64,000 bases of DNA from Bacillota bacterium (GTDB lineage: Bacteria; Bacillota; Clostridia; Christensenellales; UMGS416), in assembly GCA_023421955.1 (NCBI GenBank), contig JAEZSE010000031.1, positions 62,001 to 126,000 of the forward strand, written 5' to 3'. A program made the position numbers and the translations under genes. The notes below the pieces were generated by a model that saw only the letters and a list, made by a program, of their open reading frames with translations, was not told the origin of the DNA and made no database searches. Below are positions 8,345-16,693 of this stretch, in pieces. The stretch's first letter is position 1, and each line of letters starts with the position of its first letter.

Positions 8345-8827
8345 ATGAACCAAAGCAACAAGTTAATGGTGGATAAATCTATGTTTTCGAATATTTTCAA
8401 AAACAAGACAACATCAAGCGGGTGGGGTACATACACATGCAAAATCAACGGAAAATTAGCCCAGGTTCTTATTGATTTGGGATATAAAAATAGAGCACCA
8501 CTAAAAGAACTTCCTCTTTTACTTTGGGTTGGAGTATACTGCCAAATGCCTTCCGGCCAAGGATTTCATAATCCTAATGAAACCTCGAAGCTAGATGAGA
8601 TTGAAGATAACCTAATAAAGTTTTGTGGTCGTTACGGAAACGGTTGGGCAGCTTATACCCATAGAATTGGAACAACCGGAATACGAGAATACTTTATATA
8701 TCACGGAGAGCAAGCAGAACCGAATAAGGCGCTAGAAAACTTAGTTTCATTATACCCAACATACAGAATTGAAACTGAAACAATACAAGATATTGAATGG
8801 AATGAGTATAGAAAGTATCTTATATAA
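8345..8827 (+). CDS. DUF695-like protein of unknown function
   Basis: A 160-residue protein. The pattern of a W-x-Y-x-C strand, INGKLAQVLIDLGY, LPLLLWVGVY, DEIEDNLIKF and REYFIYHG recalls DUF695 proteins. I could not search to confirm this. The gene is much richer in A+T than its neighbours and sits between a toxin-antitoxin module and housekeeping genes, which suggests recent acquisition. The ribosome site is weak, so the start could instead be the ATG at 8369. Function unknown. Confidence 0.65.
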   Translation: MNQSNKLMVDKSMFSNIFKNKTTSSGWGTYTCKINGKLAQVLIDLGYKNRAPLKELPLLLWVGVYCQMPSGQGFHNPNETSKLDEIEDNLIKFCGRYGNGWAAYTHRIGTTGIREYFIYHGEQAEPNKALENLVSLYPTYRIETETIQDIEWNEYRKYLI

Positions 8828-9006
8828 GTAGGCACCCGTCTCAAATGAAACACCGAGGCCGAAGCCAGTGTTATGCGCTCGCTTCTTATGGTATTCACAA
8901 GAGAGCCTAAACCCTGTGACATTAGGAAGATGCGCCAGCCCTTCCCCTCTCCCCTTCACTATGCTAAAATAGTTCTGTTTCCCAATCCCACCAAACCGAG
9001 GTAACA

Positions 9007-9765
9007 ATGAAATACGCCCGCGCCGAACACAACGGCCAGATCCACCATGCCATCGTCGAAAATGACGACCTCATTCTTTTATCCTCCGACCCCATCACCG
9101 ACCCCTCCGCCGCCCCCACCGGGCAGCGCGTGAAACTTGCGGACGCCCGCCTGCTGGCTCCCTGTGTGCCGGGCAAGGTGGTGGCCATCGGCATCAACTA
9201 CCGAGACCACGCCGGCGAAATGGGCCATGAGCTGCCCGAAGACCCGGTGATCTTTTTGAAGCCCCCCTCCTCGGTGATCGGCCCCGGTGACGAGATCGTG
9301 CGCCCGGCGCAGAGCCAGCGGGTGGATTATGAGGCCGAGCTGGCCCTGGTGATCGGCAAGACCTGCAAGAACGTGAAGGCTGCCGACGCCGCGCAAGTTA
9401 TCTTCGGCTACACCTGCTGCAACGACGTGACCGCGCGGGATCTGCAGAAGAAGGACGGCCAGTGGACAAGGGGCAAGGGCTTTGACACCTTCTGCCCGCT
9501 GGGCCCGTGGATCGTGACAGAACTTGACAACGGCAATGCCGATGTGGAATCCCGCCTCAATGGCGAAGTGAAGCAGCACAGCAACACGAAATACCTGATC
9601 AACCCCATCGGCAGGCTCATTGAGTTTGTGAGCGCCGTGATGACGCTGCTGCCCGGCGATGTGATCACCACCGGCACACCCTCGGGCATCGGCCCCATGC
9701 AAAGCGGCGACGTGATCGAGGTGGAAGTGGCCGGCATCGGCACGCTCCGCAACACTGTGAGGTAG
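9007..9765 (+). CDS. Fumarylacetoacetate hydrolase-family protein
   Basis: A 252-residue protein with the FAH C-terminal catalytic domain: GINYRDHAGEMG, PVIFLKPPSSVIGPG, the metal-binding YEAELALVIG, and the TTGTPSGIGPM signature near the C-terminus. Family members hydrolyse or decarboxylate acylpyruvates and related 2-oxo acids using Mg or Mn. The exact substrate is not evident. GAGGTAAC precedes the ATG, and an extended -10 (TGCTAAAAT) ends at 8970. YerC and pcrA follow closely, so this may be the first gene of that transcript. Confidence 0.9.
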   Translation: MKYARAEHNGQIHHAIVENDDLILLSSDPITDPSAAPTGQRVKLADARLLAPCVPGKVVAIGINYRDHAGEMGHELPEDPVIFLKPPSSVIGPGDEIVRPAQSQRVDYEAELALVIGKTCKNVKAADAAQVIFGYTCCNDVTARDLQKKDGQWTRGKGFDTFCPLGPWIVTELDNGNADVESRLNGEVKQHSNTKYLINPIGRLIEFVSAVMTLLPGDVITTGTPSGIGPMQSGDVIEVEVAGIGTLRNTVR

Positions 9766-9769
9766 CGAG

Positions 9770-10078
9770 ATGGCATACGAACCTGTGGTGAAATCGGAAC
9801 AACTGGACGGCCTGTTTGAAGCGATCATGAAGCTGGAATCCATCGAGGAATGCTACCGCTTCTTTGAGGACCTTTGCACCGTGCATGAAATGCAGGATAT
9901 GGCCCAGCGCTTTGAGGTGGCCAAGCAGCTGAAGGCCGACGTGACCTACCATGACATTGTGGAGCACACCGGCGCAAGCACCGCCACGATCAGCCGTGTG
10001 AACCGGTGCCTGAATTACGGGGCCGGCGGTTACCGCCTTGTCTTGAAGCGGCTGGAAGAAAGCGCTGGGCAGCAATGA
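9770..10078 (+). CDS. yerC: YerC/YecD-type TrpR-like DNA-binding protein
   Basis: A 102-residue protein with the TrpR-like helix-turn-helix: RFFEDLCTVHEMQDMAQRFEVAKQL followed by the recognition part HTGASTATISRVNRCLNYG. It belongs to the small YerC family, found near pcrA in Bacillus and relatives. It follows the FAH gene by 4 nt with GAGGTAGCGAG as ribosome site, and its stop overlaps the pcrA start as ATGA. Its targets are unknown. Confidence 0.9.
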   Translation: MAYEPVVKSEQLDGLFEAIMKLESIEECYRFFEDLCTVHEMQDMAQRFEVAKQLKADVTYHDIVEHTGASTATISRVNRCLNYGAGGYRLVLKRLEESAGQQ

Positions 10079-12417
10079 GCAAAGCGCGCCTGAATGACAT
10101 GCAGCGCCAGGCCGTGGAGCGCACCGAAGGCCCGGTGCTGATCCTGGCAGGAGCCGGCAGCGGCAAGACCAGCACGCTCACCGCCCGCATCGCCAACATC
10201 CTGGAGCAGGGCTTGGCCAAGCCCCACGAGATCCTGGCCATCACGTTCACCAACAAGGCCGCCGCCGAAATGCGCGAGCGCGTGGAAAAGCTGGCCGGCG
10301 AGGGCGCCGCGCAGATGCAGATTTCCACGTTTCACTCCTTCTGCTGCAGGCTCTTGCGTGAGCACATCAGCGAGCTGGGCTACACGCGTTGGTTCACGAT
10401 TTATGACGATGACGACAGCATGGCCGTGGTGAACGCCATCGCCAAGGAGATGGACCTTTCAGAGAAGTATTACCCGAGGCGGTCCATCCGCGCGGCAATC
10501 TCAGACGCGAAGAACAAGCTGTTATCCCCCGACGAATACCGCCAGCAGAGCGACGACGCCAAGGCCGACAAGATCGCCGCGGTGTTCGCCAAATATGATG
10601 TGCAGCTGAAAGCCAGCAACGCGCTGGACTTTGACGACCTTTTGAACAAGGCACTGGAGCTGTTTGCCGAGCGGCCGGAGGTGCTGCGCTGGTACCAGCA
10701 CCGGTTCAAGTATATCCACGTGGACGAATATCAGGACACCAACAAGGCACAATACCTGCTGGTGAAGTATCTGGGCGCCCATTGGCGAAACGTGTGTGTG
10801 GTCGGCGACGACGACCAGAGCATCTACGGGTGGCGCGGAGCCGACATCCGCAACATCCTGGATTTTGAGAAGGACTTCCCGGATGCTTTTGTGATTCGGC
10901 TGGAGCAGAACTACCGCAGCACCTCCAACGTGCTGGACGCCGCCAACGCCGTGATCGCCAACAACCGTGACCGCAAGGAAAAGCGCCTTTGGACGGATCG
11001 CTCCGGCGGCGACAAGCTCATTGTCTACACCGCCGAGACCGAGCGGGAAGAAGCGCAGTTCTGCGCCCGCACGATCCAGCAGCTGTTGGGGCAATACAAC
11101 TACGGCGACTTCGCGATCCTTTACCGCACCAACGCCCAGTCCCGTGCCATTGAAGACGCGCTGATGAAAACCGGCGTGGCCTATTCGGTTTATGGCGGCA
11201 CACGCTTCTATGACCGCAAGGAAGTCAAGGATGTGGTGGCATACCTAAAGCTGGCTGCCAACCCGCTGGACACCGTGGCGCTGAAGCGCGTGATCAATGT
11301 GCCCCGCCGCGGCATCGGCGACACCACAATAGAAAAGCTGGAAGCCGCATCATCCGGTAACAATGTGACGCTGTGGGAAATCCTGAAAGACCCGGACGCC
11401 GTGCGTGAGGCCGCTCCCAAGGCAGCCAAGCAGGTGCACGACTTTGTGGCCATGATCAAGGGCTTTGAGGATGCCGCCAGCCACATGGCGCTGCTGGAGT
11501 TTGTGGATAAGGTGCTGGGTCACTCAGGCCTGGTCGCGATGTATCAGGAGGCTGACGACGAGGAGTCCAAGGCGAGGCTGGAAAACATACAGGAATTCCG
11601 CAGCGCCGCCGCCGACTTCATGATGAGCCGTGACAACACCAACCTCAACGAGTTTCTGGAGAATATCGCGCTTGTCACCGATCTGGACAGCATGGACGGC
11701 AAGCGCTCCGCCGTGGCAATGATGACGCTGCACTCGGCCAAGGGTTTGGAATTCCCGGTGGTGTTTCTGCCGGGCATGGAGGAAGGCATCTTCCCCACCT
11801 CCCGCAGCATCGATGATCCGGATAAGCTGGAAGAGGAACGCCGCCTCGCCTATGTGGGCATCACAAGGGCCCGGGACCGCCTTTATATGCTGCACTGCAA
11901 TCGCAGACTACTGTATGGCAATATCAATGAATGTATTCCCTCTCGATTCTTGGATGAAATTCCTGAGGAGCTGCTGGTGCACCGGGGTGAGAAGCCCCGC
12001 AAACGGCGCGATGCCGCAAGCAGCTTCCTGGATGACGACTTTTCCACTCCCTTTGGTGGTGGGAAGCCGCAGGGCCAGCGCCGGCAGGAGCCGTCAAGCT
12101 CCTCCTTTGGCTCCGGCAAGCGTATTGAGCCTTCCTCTTTCAGCAGGCCAATGGCCCGGCCATCGAAACCGCCTGTCGGCGGGATGAGCCGCCCGGCCTC
12201 CCCGCCCATGGGCAAACCCATCACGCAGGCGCGCCCTGTGCAGGCATCCCAAACAGCGGATCTGGCCCCAGGCATGCTGGTAAAGCACAAGCTGTTTGGT
12301 GAGGGGATCCTCATCGGCATCGACGGCAGCGCGCCCAAGCGCATCTTCAAGGTGAACTTCAAAGGCGCGGGCTTAAAGGAGTTGTCCGAAGGCTACGCAC
12401 CGCTGGAAAAGGCTTAA
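10075..12417 (+). CDS. pcrA: ATP-dependent DNA helicase PcrA (UvrD/Rep family)
   Basis: A 780-residue SF1A helicase. It shows the Q motif MQRQAVER, Walker A GAGSGKTS (K31), motif II VDEYQDTN, motif III GDDDQSIYGWRGA, motif IV QNYRS, TLHSAKGLEF (motif V) and YVGITRARDRLY (motif VI). The low-complexity linker (about 650-730) and C-terminal Tudor-like segment (MLVKHKLFGEGIL) are typical of PcrA. It unwinds DNA in repair and plasmid replication and binds RNA polymerase through its C-terminus. The ATG at 10075 overlaps the yerC stop, so an upstream in-frame start is unnecessary. ligA follows, a conserved pair. Confidence 0.97.
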   Translation: MSKARLNDMQRQAVERTEGPVLILAGAGSGKTSTLTARIANILEQGLAKPHEILAITFTNKAAAEMRERVEKLAGEGAAQMQISTFHSFCCRLLREHISELGYTRWFTIYDDDDSMAVVNAIAKEMDLSEKYYPRRSIRAAISDAKNKLLSPDEYRQQSDDAKADKIAAVFAKYDVQLKASNALDFDDLLNKALELFAERPEVLRWYQHRFKYIHVDEYQDTNKAQYLLVKYLGAHWRNVCVVGDDDQSIYGWRGADIRNILDFEKDFPDAFVIRLEQNYRSTSNVLDAANAVIANNRDRKEKRLWTDRSGGDKLIVYTAETEREEAQFCARTIQQLLGQYNYGDFAILYRTNAQSRAIEDALMKTGVAYSVYGGTRFYDRKEVKDVVAYLKLAANPLDTVALKRVINVPRRGIGDTTIEKLEAASSGNNVTLWEILKDPDAVREAAPKAAKQVHDFVAMIKGFEDAASHMALLEFVDKVLGHSGLVAMYQEADDEESKARLENIQEFRSAAADFMMSRDNTNLNEFLENIALVTDLDSMDGKRSAVAMMTLHSAKGLEFPVVFLPGMEEGIFPTSRSIDDPDKLEEERRLAYVGITRARDRLYMLHCNRRLLYGNINECIPSRFLDEIPEELLVHRGEKPRKRRDAASSFLDDDFSTPFGGGKPQGQRRQEPSSSSFGSGKRIEPSSFSRPMARPSKPPVGGMSRPASPPMGKPITQARPVQASQTADLAPGMLVKHKLFGEGILIGIDGSAPKRIFKVNFKGAGLKELSEGYAPLEKA

Positions 12418-12438
12418 CGGTATTAAGGAAGTGATCCT

Positions 12439-14430
12439 ATGGACAAGCATGCGAGAATGGCCTGGCTGGTGGACGAGCTGAATGACCTGGCCTACCGCTA
12501 CTATGTGCTGGACGAGCCCAGGGTGTCTGACGCTGAATATGACAGGCTTTATGATGAGCTGGAGGGGCTCGAAAAAGAGCTTGGCCCCCTGCCCCACTCG
12601 CCCACCCAGCGGGTGGGCGGCGACCCACTGCCGGAGTTTACACAGCACCGGCATCTGGCACCACTGTGGAGCATGGACAAGGTGCGCACCGGCGAAGACC
12701 TGCGGGCTTGGGCCACCCGCGCTGCAAAGCTCGCCGCCGACCATACGGCGGCCACCGGGCAGGCGCTGCCCCCATTGCAGTTTACCGTGGAGATGAAGTT
12801 TGACGGGCTCACCGTGAATCTCACCTATGAAGGAGGAAACCTCACCCAAGCCGCCACCCGCGGCAACGGCGAGATTGGTGAAGCGATCCTGCCACAGGTG
12901 AGAACGATTAAGGGAATCCCAATGAAGATCCCCTTCACTGGCCGCATGGAGGTGCAGGGCGAGTGCATCATGAAGCTATCCGCCCTGGCCGAATACAATA
13001 AAACCGCACCCGAACCGCTGAAGAACGCACGCAATGGCGCGGCAGGCGCGCTCCGCAATCTGGATCCGAAGGTCACCGCTTCCAGGAAACTGTCTGCGTT
13101 TTTCTATAACGTCGGCTTTATTGAGGGTCGAGAACTGGCCGGGCATGTGGATATGATCGAATTCATCCGCTCCTGCCACATCCCCTCCAGCCCCTTTCTG
13201 AAGGTGTGCAACACCATGGACGAGGTGCTAGAGGTTATACACGAGGCCGAACAGGACCGCCCGCGCCTCGATTTTCTGATTGACGGCATGGTTGTGAAGA
13301 TTGCAGATTTTCGCACCCGTGAGGCGTTGGGCTACACGAACCGGTTCCCCCGCTGGCAGGTGGCATGGAAGTTTGAGGCCGAAGAATTGACCACAATCGT
13401 ACGAGATATCCTCTGGGATGCCGGACGCACCGGGAAGCTTACGCCTGTGGCTGATCTGGAGCCGGTGGAACTAGGCGGTGCGACAATCCGCCGTGCGACT
13501 CTGAATAACTGGGATGATATCCAGCGCAAGCAGGTGAAGATCGGCGGGCGGGTGTGGATCCGTCGCAGCAACGATGTAATCCCCGAGATTATGGGCAGTG
13601 TGGAGGACGAGGAACTCACCACCATAGAGCCTGTGAAACCCACCCAGTGCCCAGCCTGCGGCAGCCCCGCAGTGGAAAACGGCGCCAATCTCTTTTGCCC
13701 CAACGGCCTTGCCTGCCCGCCGCAGGCAGTGTCGCGCCTGGTGCACTTTGCCAGCCGCAACGCCATGGACATTGAGACCTTCAGCGACAAGACGGCAGAG
13801 ATGTTTTTTGAGCAGCTGGGCCTCCGTGATGTATCCGGCCTGTATGCGCTGCATCGAGATCAGCTGGTCGGCTTGCCGGGCTTCGGTAACAAAAAGGCCG
13901 AAAACCTGCTGGCTGCCATTGAGAAGAGCAAGGATATCGACCTGAATCGCTTCATTTTTGCACTGGGAATCCCCGGTGTGGGCGAGAAAACCGCAAAGGA
14001 TCTGGCCCGCAAATTTGGCAGCTTTGAGCGTTTGCGAAGCGCACAGTTGCCTGAACTACTGGAGATCCGTGACGTAGGCGATGTGGTGGCGGAAAACATT
14101 GTAGACTTTTTTGCCGATCCACACACCAACGAAACGCTGGACAGGCTGCTTGCCCTCGGCGTGAAGCCCCGGCAAGCCGAACTTCAGGCAGTCGGCAGCT
14201 TGTTGGCCGGGAAGACCGTGGTTCTGACGGGCACGCTTCCCACCCTGGGCCGCAAGGAAGCCGAGGCGTTGATTGAGAAACACGGCGGAAAGACCAGCGG
14301 CAGCGTGTCTGCAAAGACATCCTTCATACTGCTGGGCGAAGATGCCGGCAGCAAATATGACAAGGCGAAGCAGCTCAACATCCCATGCATCTCTGAATCG
14401 GAGTTCCTCGCCATGATCGGAGAAGCGTAA
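12439..14430 (+). CDS. ligA: NAD-dependent DNA ligase
   Basis: A 663-residue NAD+-dependent ligase that seals nicks in replication and repair. The domains run in the usual order: Ia domain (RYYVLDEPRVSDAEYD, residues 20-35), the adenylation motif EMKFDG with nucleophilic K120, the OB fold, the four-cysteine zinc finger starting at CPACGS, helix-hairpin-helix repeats (LPGFGNKKAENL, IPGVGEKTAKDLA) and a C-terminal BRCT domain (GKTVVLTGTL). It follows pcrA by 21 nt. Confidence 0.98.
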   Translation: MDKHARMAWLVDELNDLAYRYYVLDEPRVSDAEYDRLYDELEGLEKELGPLPHSPTQRVGGDPLPEFTQHRHLAPLWSMDKVRTGEDLRAWATRAAKLAADHTAATGQALPPLQFTVEMKFDGLTVNLTYEGGNLTQAATRGNGEIGEAILPQVRTIKGIPMKIPFTGRMEVQGECIMKLSALAEYNKTAPEPLKNARNGAAGALRNLDPKVTASRKLSAFFYNVGFIEGRELAGHVDMIEFIRSCHIPSSPFLKVCNTMDEVLEVIHEAEQDRPRLDFLIDGMVVKIADFRTREALGYTNRFPRWQVAWKFEAEELTTIVRDILWDAGRTGKLTPVADLEPVELGGATIRRATLNNWDDIQRKQVKIGGRVWIRRSNDVIPEIMGSVEDEELTTIEPVKPTQCPACGSPAVENGANLFCPNGLACPPQAVSRLVHFASRNAMDIETFSDKTAEMFFEQLGLRDVSGLYALHRDQLVGLPGFGNKKAENLLAAIEKSKDIDLNRFIFALGIPGVGEKTAKDLARKFGSFERLRSAQLPELLEIRDVGDVVAENIVDFFADPHTNETLDRLLALGVKPRQAELQAVGSLLAGKTVVLTGTLPTLGRKEAEALIEKHGGKTSGSVSAKTSFILLGEDAGSKYDKAKQLNIPCISESEFLAMIGEA

Positions 14431-14431
14431 C

Positions 14432-15415
14432 ATGCAGGGTATTGGCAAACTCACCAACGAGCAGCTGCAACAGATCATTTTATCCGGCATCACACCGCGC
14501 AGGGATGATGTGGTGCTGCGGCCAGGCATCGGTGTGGACTGCGGCGCAATCAAGGCCGGCGGGCGAATCTGCGTTTTCTCCACCGACCCGATCACGGCGG
14601 CCAGCCAGGACGCCGGCCGGTTGGCTGTGCATGTCTCCCTCAATGACGTGGCCGCCGCTGGGGCCGAGCCTGTGGGGCTGCTGTTGACCGTGATGGCCCC
14701 GCCCGGCACCGACCCAATGCGCTTGGGCGAGCTGGTGCGCCAGGCTCAGGAGGAAGCCGGTCAACTCAACGTGGAAATCATCGGCGGGCACACCGAGTTT
14801 ACCGACGCGGTCACCCGTGTTGTGCTTTGCACTACGGCCATCGGCATCGCGCCGGAGGACGGACGGGTGTTCTCATCGATGGGTGCCCGGAGCGGCGACG
14901 AGCTGGTGTTGACCAAATGGGCCGGAATGGAGGGCACAGCGATCCTCGCCGCCGATCTGCCGGATTTCGCCGGCAAGCACTTGAATGAAGAGGAAATAAC
15001 CTTCGCCAAAAACCTCACCCGCCAGATCAGCGTGGTGCCCGAGGGGCAGCTTACCGCCAAACTCTCCGTCACGGCGATGCACGACGTGACCGAGGGCGGC
15101 GTATTGGGCGCAGCGTGGGAGATGGCAGAAGCCTCCCATTGCGGCGTGGAGATTGACACGGCAAAGATTCCCCTGCTGGATGTGACCAAAAAGCTATGTG
15201 CCGCCGGAAACCTCAACCCCTATCGTTTGATTTCCAGCGGGTGCCTGCTGATGGCAGCCGTGTCCGGCAAGCAGGTCGTAAAGGCACTGCAGGCAAAGGG
15301 CATCCAGGCGGCAGTCATTGGGCGCTTTGTAGATGGTCCAAGCGTGTTGATTGAGAATGGCAAGGCCAAGCCGATGGAACCGCCGGGCAGCGATGAACTG
15401 TATAAGATGTTGTAA
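14432..15415 (+). CDS. AIR-synthase-family protein resembling HypE
   Basis: A 327-residue member of the PurM/HypE/SelD/ThiL ATP-binding fold. FSTDPITAA, HVSLNDVAAAGAEPVGLLLT, IIGGHTEFT and MHDVTEGGVLGAAWEM match the nucleotide-binding blocks of HypE-like proteins. True HypE ends in a cysteine that is carbamoylated for hydrogenase cyanide synthesis; this protein ends in KML and has no such residue. No hyp or hydrogenase genes are nearby. It is therefore better called an AIR-synthase-related protein of unknown substrate. The start lies 1 nt after the ligA stop, with GGAGAAG inside ligA, so translation is probably coupled. Confidence 0.8.
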   Translation: MQGIGKLTNEQLQQIILSGITPRRDDVVLRPGIGVDCGAIKAGGRICVFSTDPITAASQDAGRLAVHVSLNDVAAAGAEPVGLLLTVMAPPGTDPMRLGELVRQAQEEAGQLNVEIIGGHTEFTDAVTRVVLCTTAIGIAPEDGRVFSSMGARSGDELVLTKWAGMEGTAILAADLPDFAGKHLNEEEITFAKNLTRQISVVPEGQLTAKLSVTAMHDVTEGGVLGAAWEMAEASHCGVEIDTAKIPLLDVTKKLCAAGNLNPYRLISSGCLLMAAVSGKQVVKALQAKGIQAAVIGRFVDGPSVLIENGKAKPMEPPGSDELYKML

Positions 15416-15425
15416 CGCGCAAGCA

Positions 15426-15450
15426 GGCCGGGACGGAGCCCGGCCCCTAC
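15426..15450. repeat. GC-rich hairpin repeat, family B copy 1
   Basis: GGCCGGG, a six-base loop (ACGGAG) and CCCGGCC form a hairpin followed by CCTAC. Nearly identical copies occur at 29201-29227, 41848-41873 and 43493-43519, with a truncated one at 40373. All lie between genes. Confidence 0.85.
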
Positions 15451-15511
15451 TGTCTAGAGGATAGAATATGCAGAGGTTCAACCCCAAAGAAAACTACCCG
15501 GATTGTTAAGG

Positions 15512-15543
15512 AAAGCCCGGCAAACACACAGTCTGCCGGGTTT
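15512..15543. terminator. Terminator between convergent genes
   Basis: CCCGGCA (15516-15522) pairs with TGCCGGG (15534-15540) and is extended by A-T pairs with short T runs on both strands. It lies between the plus-strand AIR-synthase gene and the minus-strand ECF gene and could stop transcription from both sides. Confidence 0.7.
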
Positions 15544-15557
15544 AAATACCTGCACCT

Positions 15558-16079
15558 CTATTTCGCACGTTCTTCCATCCAAGATTCCGGGATCACCCGC
15601 TTCACCACCAGAGCCAGAAGCAACCCGATCACCACGCCGCCCCCGGCCTGGATCAGGTTATAGGGCAGGTTTGCCAGCGCCACCGTGTAATCATAAACAA
15701 TCAACTCATAAACACCGTAGCCCACAGTCATGATCACCGAGCCAAGCACCATAAACAGCAGCATCCTGGCAAAGCCTGCTTTGCAGCCATGCAGCGCGGC
15801 GCCAACCACCAGGCCCATCAGCCCTTTGATGATCAGGGTTGCCGGGGCATAAATCGGATACCCAACCAAAAAATCCGCGAGCATCGAGCCGATACCGGCA
15901 GCAGCGGCTGCCCATGGCCCGCCTAACGCCAGCGCAGCGACATAGATCACACCGTCGCCGGCATTCACATAAGCGCCGGATGGCCCAGGCACCGGGAATT
16001 TTACAAATAGCGTCACCACGCAGATCAACGCGGCAAAAAGGCCGCTCAGCACCAGTTTCCTTGTCAGCTTGCTTTGCAT
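15558..16079 (-). CDS. ECF transporter S component (substrate-binding membrane subunit)
   Basis: A 173-residue, very hydrophobic protein with about five to six membrane helices. The N-terminal KLVLSGLFAALICVVTLF, the loop PSGAYVNAGDGVIYVAALALGG and LADFLVGYPIYAP fit S components of energy-coupling-factor vitamin transporters (HmpT/pantothenate/thiamine-precursor type). The substrate is not clear, and no EcfA/EcfT genes are adjacent, so it would share a common module encoded elsewhere. TAGGAGACC precedes the ATG and a TATAAT lies about 55 nt upstream. I see no riboswitch in the short leader. Confidence 0.85.
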   Translation of the reverse strand: MQSKLTRKLVLSGLFAALICVVTLFVKFPVPGPSGAYVNAGDGVIYVAALALGGPWAAAAAGIGSMLADFLVGYPIYAPATLIIKGLMGLVVGAALHGCKAGFARMLLFMVLGSVIMTVGYGVYELIVYDYTVALANLPYNLIQAGGGVVIGLLLALVVKRVIPESWMEERAK

Positions 16080-16238
16080 CTCGGTCTCCTATCAAATCAA
16101 AGATATGATTGCGCTTGAAACTTTGATAATATTATACACAGAACCGGCCAAATAAAAATGCTATCATTGCTTCCTTTCTCCGTAATATATCCATATGCCA
16201 ACATTTTACCCGGAGAGGCTTTTTTTCTAGGTAATTGC

Positions 16239-16272
16239 TTGCATTGAGCCTTATATCGTGATAAAATATCAC
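16239..16272 (+). promoter_or_regulatory. rpsT promoter with palindrome over the -10 box
   Basis: TTGCAT (16239-16244) and TAAAAT (16262-16267) are 17 nt apart. The -10 box lies inside a perfect palindrome, GTGATA-AAA-TATCAC (16258-16272). The palindrome could be an operator or simply form a hairpin at the 5' end of the transcript. Confidence 0.65.
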
Positions 16273-16306
16273 AGCTTGCTATAGAAACCCAAAGGAGGTG
16301 AGATTC

Positions 16307-16564
16307 TTGCCGAACATCAAGTCCGCAGAAAAAAGGGTACTCGTTGGCGAGAGGAACAATCTGCGCAACCGCATCGTGAAGTCTGGTGTCAAGACGGTGC
16401 TGAAGAAATTTGACGCCGCCGTAGCCGCCAATGACGCCAATGCCAATGTCTTGCTTGCCAATGCCGCCAGCGCCGTGGACAGGGCTGCCTCCAAGGGTGT
16501 GATCCACAAGAACGCTGCCAACCGCAAAAAGGCGCGGCTTGCCAAACAACTCGCGAAGGCATAA
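16307..16564 (+). CDS. rpsT: Small-subunit ribosomal protein S20
   Basis: An 85-residue basic helical protein that binds 16S rRNA. The correct start is the TTG at 16307: it gives the family N-terminus PNIKSAEKR and has AAAGGAGGTG ending 6 nt before it. The GTG at 16298 in the same frame lies inside that ribosome site and cannot be the start. A TTG start fits the S20 genes that are regulated at translation in E. coli. It is a single-gene unit with its own promoter and terminator. Confidence 0.97.
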   Translation: MPNIKSAEKRVLVGERNNLRNRIVKSGVKTVLKKFDAAVAANDANANVLLANAASAVDRAASKGVIHKNAANRKKARLAKQLAKA

Positions 16565-16585
16565 ATCCCATCAAACGGATTGAAG

Positions 16586-16613
16586 TGGCTCCAACAATGG
16601 TTGGGGCCATTTT
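16586..16613 (+). terminator. Rho-independent terminator of rpsT
   Basis: A 10-bp stem with one G-U pair (TGGCTCCAAC / GTTGGGGCCA), a 4-nt loop AATG and TTTT, starting 22 nt after the rpsT stop. Confidence 0.85.
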
Positions 16614-16639
16614 GGTATGCCCGGAAGAAACATATGAAC

Positions 16640-16670
16640 AAGAATGGCAGGGGCTTCTCGAACCCCTGCC
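16640..16670 (-). terminator. Stem-loop terminator of the trpB-like gene
   Basis: GGCAGGGG (16646-16653) pairs perfectly with CCCCTGCC (16663-16670). On the minus strand it follows the trpB-like gene by about 25 nt and is followed by ATTCTTGTT, a modest T-rich tail. Confidence 0.65.
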
Positions 16671-16693
16671 ACAACGTCTGGCTGAAACCCTTA

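Noticed and set aside
16079..16238. Riboswitch upstream of the ECF S-component gene
   Set aside because: The predicted leader is only about 55 nt and I could not match it to TPP, FMN, preQ1 or cobalamin motifs.
16298..16306. GTG start for rpsT
   Set aside because: The codon lies inside the GGAGGTG ribosome site, and the family N-terminus begins at the TTG at 16307.
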